Source: Cellulophaga baltica
GTDB taxonomy: Bacteria > Bacteroidota > Bacteroidia > Flavobacteriales > Flavobacteriaceae
Reading direction: 5' to 3'
Length of the DNA: 64,000 nucleotides
Assembly: GCF_900102165.1 (NCBI RefSeq)
Contig: NZ_FNBD01000005.1
Location: 293,595-357,594, forward strand
Both the position numbers and the translations under genes were made by a program. Positions 1 to 8,302 of this stretch are shown piece by piece (position 1 is the stretch's first letter; every line of letters starts with the position of its first letter). Under the pieces are notes generated by a model. The model was not told where the DNA came from, searched no databases, and worked only from the letters and a program-made list of their open reading frames with translations.

Positions 1-146
1 GGTAATGATGATGTTTCAATTTCTGAAAAACTATCTTGTGTTGCCGAAACTACTGCTGTTTCTGCTATTGCTACTTCTTCTCCTGTTTGAGCAAATGCTG
101 TTAAACCTACAAATGCAAATGCTGATGCTAAAATTAATTTTTTCAT
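1..146 (-). CDS. Small exported protein, C-terminally cut by window edge
   Basis: The ATG lies at 144-146 and the gene runs leftward off the window, so only about 48 residues are visible. It begins with a clear signal peptide (MKKLILASAFAFVGLTAFAQ) that would be cut after AFAQ. The mature part is acidic and ends in FSEIETSSLP. That matches FSEIKIEALPEE in the next gene (513-818), so the two look like neighbouring paralogues. By analogy with that neighbour the missing part is probably a PepSY-like (DUF2874) periplasmic domain. The function is unknown. Confidence 0.7.
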   Translation of the reverse strand, partial: MKKLILASAFAFVGLTAFAQTGEEVAIAETAVVSATQDSFSEIETSSL

Positions 147-445
147 GATATCTATATTTTAGTGTTATTAATTATTAAACTTATTACTTCTATTGAAAAT
201 ATAATGCCGAAACACAAAAAGAGGATTTTAAAACACTAAACAACTGATTTAAAGTGATTTATATTATTTTCATTAAGAACCAATCTGTATAGTATTGGGT
301 AATCTTTAGAGCTGTTGTATAATTTGTATACAAAAATCACTACCTATAATATCATACATTAACTACTTGCCGCTCCACCAAAATATGTGTTATTAGAAAA
401 TAAATAGCAGCACCAAAACCTATGTGATCAGTTAATTTTAAGCAC
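147..445. other. Intergenic stretch without a gene
   Basis: This AT-rich stretch separates the two small exported-protein genes. No open frame of useful length, tRNA or exact TAnnTTTG promoter match is visible on either strand. It should hold the promoter of the gene that starts at 146. Confidence 0.6.
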
Positions 446-476
446 AAAAAAAGGAGCTGCCCCCGCAACTCCTTTT
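446..476 (-). terminator. Rho-independent terminator of the 513-818 gene
   Basis: An 11-bp stem (AAAGGAGTTGC with GCAGCTCCTTT, read on the minus strand) has a GGGG loop and is followed by a T-run. One pair is G.U in minus-strand RNA but A/C on the plus strand, so it is built for minus-strand transcription. It starts about 37 nt after the stop codon. Confidence 0.85.
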
Positions 477-512
477 AAACCAAACTAACTAACTTTATCT
501 ACTAACAAAATC

Positions 513-818
513 TTACATATCTAACCAGTTCCCCTCGGCATCGGCATATAATTCCATTTCTTCCCCAGTCTCGCTGGTTACTATTAATTTATATTCTGCT
601 TCTTCATTTACAAAAGCTTGAGAAATTGATGCTCCCGGAAAATTTTTAGCTAGGGCTGCAGTAATTTCCTCTGGCAATGCCTCTATTTTAATCTCCGAAA
701 AATCTTGAGCAAATATCCCCTCCATAATACCATCATGGAATATCGGAGTAGTTTCTGTTGCTGTTATAGTTCCTAAACTTCCTATAGCTAATGCTGTTGC
801 AAATACTAACTGTTTCAT
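513..818 (-). CDS. Exported PepSY-like (DUF2874-type) small protein
   Basis: A 101-residue protein with a hydrophobic N-terminal signal sequence (about residues 1-20). The rest reads as a single PepSY-like domain: LPEEITAALAKNFPG is the amphipathic helix typical of the family, followed by strands ending in LYADAEGNWLDM. PepSY-like proteins of this type are periplasmic or surface proteins in Bacteroidota without a settled role. The partial gene at 1-146 shares the FSEI...LP segment, suggesting tandem duplication. The gene has its own terminator at 446-476. The family call rests on pattern only. Confidence 0.7.
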   Translation of the reverse strand: MKQLVFATALAIGSLGTITATETTPIFHDGIMEGIFAQDFSEIKIEALPEEITAALAKNFPGASISQAFVNEEAEYKLIVTSETGEEMELYADAEGNWLDM

Positions 819-901
819 ATATCGTGTAATTAAATTCTACATTTGTTTTTTAAACTCGATTTGTATAGAGAAACAATAGTGCCATAATCATTATAAAACA
901 G

Positions 902-939
902 AAAAACCCCTGCAAATCATTGATTTACAAGGGTTTTTA
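902..939 (-). terminator. Terminator of the DUF4301 operon
   Basis: A long inverted repeat of about 18 bp (AAAAACCC...GGGTTTTT) with a very short loop lies about 90 nt beyond the DUF4301 stop. Its mismatches become G.U pairs only in minus-strand RNA, so it terminates the minus-strand operon that begins near 4606. Confidence 0.8.
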
Positions 940-1025
940 TAATTTAAATAATAGTACACTATGTATATATGTGTATCTTTTCCATATAAATATGTATAAA
1001 AGTTACACACTTTAAGCTACACTCC

Positions 1026-2570
1026 CTAGCTTACTTGATGCGATTTTTTAAATAAATCGTTCACTGTTTTTACAGGATTGAAGGTTACTAGTGGTACTTC
1101 TACAAAAATAGTATTCCAGAAAGCCATTGCTCCGTTCCATAGACCCGGAAGCTCTAAAGCTTTTAGCTCCTTACCGTCTTTAGTTTTTTCTGTAATAAAG
1201 CCTTGCTTTACATCTACAAAATTTATTAAGTTGAATTTCTCACCTTTAAAATTATTTACCCCACATACTAAGTCTACTGGATTAAAATGTGTAGAATTTT
1301 TCAAAATATTCATTTGACTTCCATTTGAAGCATCTATCTGTGCAGATTCTATAATCTGAAGTGATGCATTCCCTTTAACACCTTTAATCCAGAAAGGCCC
1401 TCCGCCTGGCTCTCCTTCATTTTTCACCATTCCACAAATACGAATCGGTCTGTTTATTTTATCGATAAGAATTTCAATCTGCTCATCAATGGTGTAGCTT
1501 TCAAAAATAGCTGAAAATCTAGCGTTTAAATGGTTCTCTAAGAACGATTTAATCTCCATCATTGTATCAAAATTTAAGCTCGATTTATCTTCCAACACCT
1601 GAGCATATTTAAATGCTTTATTCTGAAGTTCTATTAGAAGTCCCGCTAATACTTTTTTGCTATTGGCTACCTCTTCAATATTTCTTGAAGGCACCACATT
1701 ATCAATATTCTTTATAAAGATGATATCTGCATCTTGTTCATTTAAATTTTCTATCAGCGCGCCATGCCCTCCTGGTCTAAATAGTATGGCACCACTTGCT
1801 TCTCTAAAAAGTTTATTATCCATAGTAACAGCAACAGTATCTGTTTCTGCTTTTTGGAAAGAATAACTTACATTAAATGAAGCGCTTGTAGCTGCGGACA
1901 CACGCTCCTTAATTGCATCAAACTCTTTATTAAACATTTCACCATGCTGCTCAGATATGGTAAAGTGTAAATTAGCCTCCCCTTCCGCACTTGCATATAG
2001 CGCTGCCTCTTTCAAATGTTCTTCAAATGGAGTTGCAGCATAATCACCATAATTATGAAATGGCAATAGTCCTTTAGGATAAAAACCATAATTTAAACCT
2101 TGCTCACTCAGCATTTCTTTTACAAAAAGAAATAATTCTTCTCCTTCGGTAGTATACTTTCCTTTTATTCTTAATTGTATTATTTCATAAAAAGGCAGGT
2201 GAATCAACTCCTCAGAAAACTTCTTTATATCTTTATCTCCCGCTCTACTTATATAAGCATCTAGCGCTTCTTCTTCTGGATTGTATTTTTCCAAGAAATT
2301 AAAAAACGCCTTAAACATGCGTGATGCCGCCCCAGATGCAGGAACAAATTTTAACAGCGATTTTTTATTTTTTTCAGCATCAAAAGATTCGATAAACTTC
2401 TTCTCCTCATCGGCAGAGAATTTTAATATTCCTTCGTCTACAACTGCTGCTTTCTCTAATTTTACGAATGGAATACCTTCTTTAAATGTTTCTATTTGTT
2501 TCAAAACCTTTTCGGCTGCTATTCCTTTAGAAACTAATTGTTGTTTGTCTTGGTTCGAAAATGCTGTCAT
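1026..2570 (-). CDS. DUF4301 family protein
   Basis: A 514-residue cytoplasmic protein of the Bacteroidota-specific DUF4301 family. Recognisable segments are VPASGAASRMFKA near residue 77, FRPGGHGALIENLNE near 265, and IFIKNIDNVVP just after. The glycine-rich N-terminal motif and the later IKNIDNV look like a nucleotidyltransferase-type (GT-A) fold, which is inference; no activity is established. Its ATG overlaps the TGA of the NadR-like gene (ATGA, 2567-2570), so the two are translationally coupled. It is the last gene of the operon, ahead of the terminator at 902-939. Linkage to a PnuC/kinase pair suggests a role in cofactor or nucleotide-sugar metabolism, but this is unproven. Confidence 0.85.
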   Translation of the reverse strand: MTAFSNQDKQQLVSKGIAAEKVLKQIETFKEGIPFVKLEKAAVVDEGILKFSADEEKKFIESFDAEKNKKSLLKFVPASGAASRMFKAFFNFLEKYNPEEEALDAYISRAGDKDIKKFSEELIHLPFYEIIQLRIKGKYTTEGEELFLFVKEMLSEQGLNYGFYPKGLLPFHNYGDYAATPFEEHLKEAALYASAEGEANLHFTISEQHGEMFNKEFDAIKERVSAATSASFNVSYSFQKAETDTVAVTMDNKLFREASGAILFRPGGHGALIENLNEQDADIIFIKNIDNVVPSRNIEEVANSKKVLAGLLIELQNKAFKYAQVLEDKSSLNFDTMMEIKSFLENHLNARFSAIFESYTIDEQIEILIDKINRPIRICGMVKNEGEPGGGPFWIKGVKGNASLQIIESAQIDASNGSQMNILKNSTHFNPVDLVCGVNNFKGEKFNLINFVDVKQGFITEKTKDGKELKALELPGLWNGAMAFWNTIFVEVPLVTFNPVKTVNDLFKKSHQVS

Positions 2571-3130
2571 TGGTCTAATAGTGTATTTATGTGTTCTATT
2601 GCTGTTTTTAATCTAGTTGCTTTATCGCCCTTTAATATGATATACTTACGGTTGTACCTATCAAGGGTATCTTTAAAATATTGAAACATTTTCTCTCGCT
2701 CTAAGGGTTTGTCCCTCAAATCATCTTCTTCCCACGGTACATCAATATAAGTTAAAAAATAAAGATCATAGGTGTTCTGAAGTGCATACTTGTCTAAAAC
2801 GGGATCACAATGGCCAATATAATACGCCTCCGAATATACTTTGGTCTCTAATAAATCAGTATCGCAAATCAAAACTTTATTAGCTTTTTTAGAAAGCTTG
2901 TTTTCTAATTTCATCTGACCCGCCGCGATAGGCAGTAAATCTTTAGGCTCGCAGGTTTTTTTTTCTTCGTTCCATTTATCCTGCAAATATTCTCTTGCAT
3001 ATTCTGGTACCCAAACCGAGTTATAATAACGCGCCAGTTGTCCGGACAAAGTGGTTTTCCCTGTAGATTCAGGCCCGAATAAAACTATTTTTATTACGTC
3101 TGAAGGTTCTTGTTTAAAGTTTTCTTCCAT
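2567..3130 (-). CDS. NadR-like AAA ATPase, probable nucleoside-type vitamin kinase
   Basis: A 187-residue P-loop kinase resembling the ribosylnicotinamide kinase domain of NadR. Walker A is GPESTGKT at residues 19-26, followed by EYAREYL and the acidic CDTDLLETKVYSE segment (NadR has IDTD at the same place). The NMN adenylyltransferase and HTH parts of full NadR are absent. I start at ATG 3130; a longer frame exists but would add about 50 uncharacteristic residues overlapping pnuC. The gene overlaps pnuC by 37 nt and DUF4301 by 4 nt. NadR-like kinases trap the nucleoside brought in by PnuC; because of the thiamine-binding neighbour, thiamine is an alternative substrate. Confidence 0.85.
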   Translation of the reverse strand: MEENFKQEPSDVIKIVLFGPESTGKTTLSGQLARYYNSVWVPEYAREYLQDKWNEEKKTCEPKDLLPIAAGQMKLENKLSKKANKVLICDTDLLETKVYSEAYYIGHCDPVLDKYALQNTYDLYFLTYIDVPWEEDDLRDKPLEREKMFQYFKDTLDRYNRKYIILKGDKATRLKTAIEHINTLLDQ

Positions 3131-3723
3131 GCAGCATATCCAAAAATTGCAATAAATGTAAATATAAGGTACTGAAGGCTTGTGAATGTAAAGCCTTTGT
3201 AAAAATATAGGGGAACTGAGATTATATCTCCGATGATCCAATATAACCAATTTTCCACTTTCCGTTTTGCCATCAACCACATTCCAACAAAAAAGATGGC
3301 TGTAGTTACAGTATCAACATAAGCAGTCCAGCTTGTCCACTTATCAAAAATTTGATACACTACAAATACAAAAACAATGGTAGAAAAAAAGATAATAGCC
3401 GCTATTTTGTGTTCTTTAGCTGTTGTTCTCGAAATAGGAGTGGTATGTTCATTATCTACCTTCCGCGTCCATACGTACCAGCCATACACACTCATGATAA
3501 AATAGTATACATTTATCATCATATCTCCCAAAAGCCCCCAAATAACTAATAGGTATACAAAGATTGCCGTACTAATCATACCCGTTGGATAGACCAGTAT
3601 ATTATTCTGTTTAGAGAATACTACCGATAGAAGTCCGAAAATTACAGCAACAATTTCTAAAACAATATGATGTGTTTCATACTGCGCATATTGTTCAAAG
3701 AAAAAATTAAAAATGGGGCTCAT
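3094..3723 (-). CDS. pnuC: PnuC/PnuT family vitamin transporter
   Basis: A 209-residue integral membrane protein with about seven hydrophobic segments. The PnuC signature ENWLYWIIGDIISVPLYFYKG-like segment lies near residues 153-175, and a second WYVW motif lies near 80. PnuC proteins are facilitated-diffusion carriers in the inner membrane; uptake is driven by phosphorylation of the vitamin inside the cell. Relatives import nicotinamide riboside (PnuC), thiamine (PnuT) or riboflavin (PnuX). The next gene is the matching kinase. The upstream thiamine-binding-like gene overlaps its start by 17 nt and makes the PnuT reading credible. Substrate cannot be decided from the sequence by eye. Confidence 0.88.
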   Translation of the reverse strand: MSPIFNFFFEQYAQYETHHIVLEIVAVIFGLLSVVFSKQNNILVYPTGMISTAIFVYLLVIWGLLGDMMINVYYFIMSVYGWYVWTRKVDNEHTTPISRTTAKEHKIAAIIFFSTIVFVFVVYQIFDKWTSWTAYVDTVTTAIFFVGMWLMAKRKVENWLYWIIGDIISVPLYFYKGFTFTSLQYLIFTFIAIFGYAAWKKTLNKNLQT

Positions 3724-3967
3724 AATCGCTCCTGTCTGATTTTACAATTTTCATAAACAATAAGCCATTATCCATGAGCTCAAAAGCTTCTTTTATTTCG
3801 TTTTGAAGTAAGGACATTACTACATCATACTCCCCATACACCTGGGTACTGAGCGGGTTTTCTAAAACTGTTAAACTAGAATCTCTAAGCTTTTTTATAA
3901 AAGCAATAATTATAGGTTCAAAAGTATCTTGTAAAGGGGAAAGCGTAAGCTCAACAGAAATATTCAT
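3707..3967 (-). CDS. Thiamine-binding (YkoF/MTH1187-like) domain protein
   Basis: An 86-residue soluble protein resembling the thiamine-binding/MTH1187 family: ISVELTLSPLQD at the start, STQVYGEYDVVMSLLQ in the middle. Small proteins of this type form oligomers, and some bind thiamine or its pyrimidine. The gene sits 6 nt after the phosphopantetheinyl transferase gene and overlaps pnuC by 17 nt, so it belongs to the same operon. In this context it probably binds or delivers the vitamin carried by PnuC, or senses it. The family assignment comes from memory of the fold pattern. Confidence 0.7.
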   Translation of the reverse strand: MNISVELTLSPLQDTFEPIIIAFIKKLRDSSLTVLENPLSTQVYGEYDVVMSLLQNEIKEAFELMDNGLLFMKIVKSDRSDYEPHF

Positions 3968-3973
3968 TTTATG

Positions 3974-4606
3974 TTATAGTTTAACAGAGTACACACAGGT
4001 GTAGCCTTCAAATTCTAAAAAATCTACCGAATACGAAGAGTTTTTTCCTTGATACATAATCTCGGCAATAGATTCTTCGTCTTCCAAATCAAATTCTTTA
4101 ACATCAATATGTTGTAAAAAACTTAAGCCTTTTTCTGAGTAGATTTTATATATTGCCTCTTTCGCCCCCCAAACAATGGTTAACTTTCGGATGATAGCGT
4201 CAGCATTTGCAAGTGTCCTGTATTCTTCTGGTTGTGTGAATTTATGTGCAATTTTCATTATTTTATCGCGCTGCAACTCAATATCAATCCCTACCTCATC
4301 TGATAGCGCAACAATTATTCCTGTAAAATCATGGGAATGCGTTATAGAAATATGGTTCCCATCATTTAAATGTGGTTTACCATTTGCATCATAATATAAG
4401 TCATGATCCGTATAACCAGCCTCTGCCAATAAGTGTCTAATACTTAGAAAACCTCTTCTATGCGCTTCAGACTTCATACCTGCTAATCTGTTTGCACAGT
4501 TATCTGTAAGTATAATTCCCTTAGCTAGTTGGTCCTCAGACTCTGTTACTTGCCAGATAAAAACTGTTATGCTAGGTGTTACCGTAATTGTTTTGTAAAG
4601 AGGCAT
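3974..4606 (-). CDS. 4'-phosphopantetheinyl transferase superfamily protein
   Basis: A 210-residue Sfp-type enzyme that would transfer phosphopantetheine from CoA to a carrier-protein serine. The key motifs are present: ISITHSHDF (88-94), the Mg-binding GIDIE (106-110, Asp108) and WGAKEAIYK (146-154, catalytic Glu and Lys). Its length is that of the two-domain Sfp type, not of AcpS (about 120 residues). It is the first gene of the five-gene minus-strand operon and is divergent from ahcY, whose promoter overlaps its first codons. A classical partner (NRPS/PKS) is not visible nearby, so its target is probably the fatty-acid ACP or a distant cluster. Confidence 0.9.
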   Translation of the reverse strand: MPLYKTITVTPSITVFIWQVTESEDQLAKGIILTDNCANRLAGMKSEAHRRGFLSIRHLLAEAGYTDHDLYYDANGKPHLNDGNHISITHSHDFTGIIVALSDEVGIDIELQRDKIMKIAHKFTQPEEYRTLANADAIIRKLTIVWGAKEAIYKIYSEKGLSFLQHIDVKEFDLEDEESIAEIMYQGKNSSYSVDFLEFEGYTCVYSVKL

Positions 4607-4622
4607 TGCTTTAGTACCTTTG
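4593..4622 (+). promoter_or_regulatory. Promoter of ahcY (Bacteroidota sigma type)
   Basis: TTG at 4593-4595, a 19-nt spacer and TACCTTTG at 4615-4622 match the Bacteroidota primary-sigma consensus (TTG, 19-21 nt, TAnnTTTG). The leader would be about 50-55 nt. The -33 element lies inside the divergent phosphopantetheinyl transferase gene. Confidence 0.8.
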
Positions 4623-4625
4623 CAA

Positions 4626-4643
4626 TCACTAAATTCTTAGTGA
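4626..4643 (+). other. Short hairpin at the 5' end of the ahcY transcript
   Basis: TCACTAA (4626-4632) and TTAGTGA (4637-4643) form a perfect 7-bp stem with an ATTC loop, at about the expected transcription start. It could be a 5' stabilising hairpin or a dyad operator. It is too short for a known SAH or SAM riboswitch. Confidence 0.55.
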
Positions 4644-4682
4644 TAAAATTGCTATTTAACGAAAGTAAAAATAAAAAAGGAT

Positions 4683-5999
4683 ATGAGCACTAAAACTGTT
4701 TCTTATATACCGAACAAGGTAAAAGACATTACTCTAGCAGATTGGGGTAGAAAAGAGATTAATTTGGCAGAGGCTGAAATGCCAGGATTAATGTCATTAA
4801 GAGAAGAATACAAAGACGAGCAACCTTTAAAAGGTGCACGTATTGCTGGTTGTTTACACATGACCATTCAAACAGCAGTTCTTATAGAAACTTTAGTTGC
4901 TCTTGGCGCTGAAGTAACTTGGAGTTCTTGTAACATTTTCTCAACACAAGATCAAGCTGCTGCTGCTATTGCTGCTGCAGGAGTTCCTGTTTATGCTTGG
5001 AAAGGTATGAACGAGGAGGAATTTGACTGGTGTATTGAACAAACGTTATTCTTTGGTGAAGATCGTAAGCCATTAAACATGATTTTAGATGATGGTGGTG
5101 ATTTAACGAACATGGTTTTAGATAGATATCCTGAGCTTGCGGAAGGTATTAAAGGTTTATCTGAAGAAACAACTACAGGAGTTCATAGACTTTACGAAAG
5201 AGTAAAAAATGGTACGCTTCCAATGCCTGCTATAAATGTAAATGACTCTGTTACTAAATCTAAATTTGATAACAAATACGGTTGTCGTGAGAGTGCTGTA
5301 GATGCAATTAGAAGAGCAACAGATACTATGCTTGCTGGTAAAAGAGTCGTAGTTGCCGGTTACGGTGATGTTGGTAAAGGTACTGCTGCTTCGTTTAAAG
5401 GAGCTGGTTCTATTGTTACCGTTACAGAAATTGACCCTATTTGTGCTTTACAAGCGGCAATGGATGGTTTTGAGGTTAAAAAACTAGAAACTGTTGTTGG
5501 TAATGCAGATATCGTAATCACGACTACAGGGAATAAAGACATTATTCGTGGAGAGCATTTTAAAGCAATGAAAGACAAAGTTATCGTTTGTAACATTGGC
5601 CACTTTGATAATGAGATTGACATGGCTTGGTTGAACAAAAACTACGGTCATACAAAAGACGAAATTAAACCTCAAGTAGATAAATATACTATTGATGGTT
5701 CTGATATTGTTTTATTAGCAGAAGGACGTTTAGTAAACTTAGGTTGCGCAACTGGGCACCCTAGTTTTGTAATGAGTAACTCATTTACCAACCAGACGCT
5801 TGCTCAAATAGAACTTTGGAACTACAATGATAAATATAAGAATGAAGTTTACATGCTACCTAAGCATTTAGATGAAAAAGTAGCTGCTTTACACTTAGCT
5901 CGTTTAGGTGTAGAACTTACAGAATTAAAGCCAGAACAAGCATCATACATTGGTGTTAAAGTTGAAGGTCCATTTAAGCCTGAATACTATAGGTACTAG
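4683..5999 (+). CDS. ahcY: Adenosylhomocysteinase (S-adenosylhomocysteine hydrolase)
   Basis: A 438-residue NAD-dependent enzyme that splits S-adenosylhomocysteine into adenosine and homocysteine, relieving product inhibition of methyltransferases. Visible signatures: [12 protein letters not shown] near the N-terminus, the [13 protein letters not shown] motif, [21 protein letters not shown] with the active-site Lys/Asp, and the Rossmann loop AGYGDVGKG near residue 222. The C-terminal ...[10 protein letters not shown] is the conserved tail that completes the neighbouring subunit's site. It is complete and transcribed alone, from its own promoter to the terminator at 6014-6060. Confidence 0.98.
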   Translation: MSTKTVSYIPNKVKDITLADWGRKEINLAEAEMPGLMSLREEYKDEQPLKGARIAGCLHMTIQTAVLIETLVALGAEVTWSSCNIFSTQDQAAAAIAAAGVPVYAWKGMNEEEFDWCIEQTLFFGEDRKPLNMILDDGGDLTNMVLDRYPELAEGIKGLSEETTTGVHRLYERVKNGTLPMPAINVNDSVTKSKFDNKYGCRESAVDAIRRATDTMLAGKRVVVAGYGDVGKGTAASFKGAGSIVTVTEIDPICALQAAMDGFEVKKLETVVGNADIVITTTGNKDIIRGEHFKAMKDKVIVCNIGHFDNEIDMAWLNKNYGHTKDEIKPQVDKYTIDGSDIVLLAEGRLVNLGCATGHPSFVMSNSFTNQTLAQIELWNYNDKYKNEVYMLPKHLDEKVAALHLARLGVELTELKPEQASYIGVKVEGPFKPEYYRY

Positions 6000-6013
6000 A
6001 ACATTGAACTATT

Positions 6014-6060
6014 AAAATCAAAATCCTTATTTTTTTATGAAATAAGGATTTTTGATTTTT
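6014..6060 (+). terminator. Terminator after ahcY
   Basis: A stem of about 18 bp (AAATCAAAATCCTTATTT with AAATAAGGATTTTTGATTT, one bulge) is followed by a T-run. It begins 14 nt after the ahcY stop and looks functional in both directions. Confidence 0.85.
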
Positions 6061-6081
6061 TACGCTTAGACCACCAAACAA

Positions 6082-7188
6082 ATGAACATACTTTTAACAG
6101 GAGCAACCGGAACATTAGGTTCTAGAGTATTATTTTCCCTCATAGAACAGCGCTTTGACACTATCGAACGCATTTATCTTCCTGTTCGAAAGAGAGCCAC
6201 AATATCTCCTGAAAATCGCATTAAAAATGTGATTACAAGCGAATATGCTCCAGAGTTTATTAAGAATAACCTAGCAGAGGTTTTTAATAAAATTAGCGTC
6301 ATTGATGCCGATGAATTATTAAATCCAACTTCTTTTTTAGGCTCCAAAAATCATATTAATTATTTTATTCATTCTGCAGGTTTTGTAAACCTATCTACAG
6401 ACCCCAATGCAAAACAAGAAATTTTCAAAGAAAACTTACAGTTCACCAAAGACATCTTTTATGCGTTCTATAAACACATCACTAAATTTGTCTACATAAG
6501 TACTGCATTTGCCGCAGGGAATATCGGCGGACTTATTAAAAACGACTACAGCATATTAAAGGGCGAAAATTATCGCAATCACTATGAAGCCTCTAAACAT
6601 GCTTCTGAGAAATTCTTAATTGAAGCTGGAAAAGAAAAAAACATTCCTATACAAATACTAAGACCGAGTGTGCTTGGAGGCAACATCACAGAAAGTCCAA
6701 ATTACTTTATTTCTAAGTATATGGTATTCTATCTCTTTGCAAAGTTTTTTAACAACAACAGTTCAGATGATGCCGTACGCATTACCACCACGGCAACTAC
6801 GGGATTAAATATTATCCCTACAGATTATGCCGCACAAGTCATCGCTAAAGTAATTGCAACAGATATTGAACAGTTAAATATTGTACACTCTAAAGAGACC
6901 AATATGATGAAAGGTATCGCCAAAATATTGGAGGCTGTTGAATACACTAACTTCTCATTCACAGAAGACCTCATTAATGCTTCTACAGGTTTCACATCTA
7001 AACTGGAAGCTTTTTATTATGAGACTATTGGCGTTCATTTACACCCCTATATGACCTCAAAACCTCATGAGTGGGACACGACACTTTTAGAAAGCATCTT
7101 ACCCATTCCAGAATATAATCTTGAGGATTATCTATCAGAAACGGTAACTTTTGCAAGAGGTAAAAAATTTAGAAATCAGAAATGGTAA
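6082..7188 (+). CDS. Extended SDR family reductase, fatty acyl-CoA/thioester reductase-like
   Basis: A 368-residue NAD(P)-dependent oxidoreductase of the extended short-chain dehydrogenase type. The nucleotide loop TGATGTLG is at residues 6-13, ISTAFAAG at 139-146 carries the catalytic Ser/Thr, and the YxxxK pair is Y168 and K172 (YEASK). The N-terminal PVRKR, the long insertion before HSAGFVNLS, and RPSVLGG resemble the NAD-binding-4 (male-sterility/thioester reductase) group, which reduces acyl thioesters to aldehydes or alcohols. The substrate cannot be named. It stands between two terminators as a single-gene unit. Confidence 0.75.
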   Translation: MNILLTGATGTLGSRVLFSLIEQRFDTIERIYLPVRKRATISPENRIKNVITSEYAPEFIKNNLAEVFNKISVIDADELLNPTSFLGSKNHINYFIHSAGFVNLSTDPNAKQEIFKENLQFTKDIFYAFYKHITKFVYISTAFAAGNIGGLIKNDYSILKGENYRNHYEASKHASEKFLIEAGKEKNIPIQILRPSVLGGNITESPNYFISKYMVFYLFAKFFNNNSSDDAVRITTTATTGLNIIPTDYAAQVIAKVIATDIEQLNIVHSKETNMMKGIAKILEAVEYTNFSFTEDLINASTGFTSKLEAFYYETIGVHLHPYMTSKPHEWDTTLLESILPIPEYNLEDYLSETVTFARGKKFRNQKW

Positions 7189-7192
7189 AATA

Positions 7193-7225
7193 AATAAGGG
7201 CTAACTTTTATAGTTAGCCCTTATT
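7193..7225. terminator. Bidirectional terminator between convergent genes
   Basis: AATAAGGGCTAACT (7193-7206) and AGTTAGCCCTTATT (7212-7225) form a perfect 14-bp stem with a 5-nt loop, placed between the SDR gene (plus) and the phytase gene (minus). Confidence 0.85.
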
Positions 7226-7248
7226 AATCCCTCTTTATTTATTTATTT

Positions 7249-8268
7249 TCATTCCAATCCCAATTTGGCCAAATCATAGAAAAAGAAATCTTTCTCATCA
7301 TTCATTGCCACAAAAAGACCGTTTTTAAATGTTGCATTTAGAGGCACTGTTACCACATCACAACCATCCGTCTCTAAGGTTGATAAATTAACGGCCTTTA
7401 TAAATTCATTTGTAGTTCTAGAAAAAATATTGAACTGTCCTTTCTGCTGATCTGATACTATTATATAGCCCGTACCATCTTTGTAACGCGCAAGTGCAAT
7501 ACCTTCTATATCTTCCTGAAAAAGGGCTCCCCCAAAACAGCTAAGCTCCTCATCACCCATGGTAGGTTCTGCATGATATTTACGGATGCCATGTTGTTCA
7601 TCAGAATAATAAACAAAACCTAATTCAGAATCTACCGCAATAGCCTCAATCTCTTTCTTACCACTAAATTTTCCAAATTTCCGAACCAAAGAAGACTTTA
7701 CCACACCCAATGTATCGGCTGAAATTTTATACTGATACAAGTATCCTAGTTCTGGCCCTGATTTACGCCCTACGATAGCATACAAAGTGCCATCTTTAGG
7801 TGAAGAATATAAGCTAATTCCCATGGGATATGTAAACGCTGAGTTTCCTTCATCTTCAAAAACTTTGAATCCGCCATTATCTAAGGGATTCATCGCTGGC
7901 ACGGAGAACATTCTAATTTGATTTTTTTCTCGTTCCGTAAACAAAAGAACATCGGTCTTTGAAGAATCGTTTAACTTAAAACCATAGGCAAGATCTACAT
8001 TATTAGGCCGTTTTATATTTCTAATGGTCTTACTCGCTATAATTTTACCTTGCAAATCAAATGCATACACAGCACCATTCGTTTCCTTATCTGTACCAAA
8101 AACAATACTTTTTGAGGCATCAATGGGGTTTACCCAGATAGCAGGATCATCCGTATCGTTTAAAGTTTTTTCGGTCTTAATATCCGGAGCCACTGCAGGT
8201 AATTTATCTGATTTACATGCGCTCATTACTAAAAAGGACCACACGCTATATACTACTATTTTTTTCAT
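7249..8268 (-). CDS. Beta-propeller phytase lipoprotein
   Basis: A 339-residue secreted lipoprotein: signal peptide with lipobox LVMSAC, so Cys18 would be lipidated and the enzyme held on a membrane surface. The rest matches beta-propeller phytases (PF02333), Ca-dependent enzymes that remove phosphates from phytate: DTDDPAIWVNP, GTDKETNGAVYAFDLQG, NNVDLAYGF, SDEQHGIRKY, DIEGIALA and SDQQKGQFNIF mark the blades and acidic Ca/phosphate sites. I start at ATG 8268 because it begins the signal peptide; a frame from 8322 would add 18 residues overlapping the receptor gene's end. It lies 34 nt after the TonB-dependent receptor, a pairing common in phytate users. Confidence 0.9.
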   Translation of the reverse strand: MKKIVVYSVWSFLVMSACKSDKLPAVAPDIKTEKTLNDTDDPAIWVNPIDASKSIVFGTDKETNGAVYAFDLQGKIIASKTIRNIKRPNNVDLAYGFKLNDSSKTDVLLFTEREKNQIRMFSVPAMNPLDNGGFKVFEDEGNSAFTYPMGISLYSSPKDGTLYAIVGRKSGPELGYLYQYKISADTLGVVKSSLVRKFGKFSGKKEIEAIAVDSELGFVYYSDEQHGIRKYHAEPTMGDEELSCFGGALFQEDIEGIALARYKDGTGYIIVSDQQKGQFNIFSRTTNEFIKAVNLSTLETDGCDVVTVPLNATFKNGLFVAMNDEKDFFFYDLAKLGLE

Positions 8269-8302
8269 CTTACTTTCTTTAATTGAAATACACTTAAATG
8301 GG

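Noticed and set aside
3128..3280. Longer version of the NadR-like kinase starting at 3280
   Set aside because: The additional residues are translated from within pnuC in another frame and do not resemble kinase sequence; ATG 3130 fits the family start.
4607..4682. Possible SAM/SAH riboswitch before ahcY
   Set aside because: The leader is only about 55 nt and shows one 7-bp hairpin; no conserved riboswitch core is visible.
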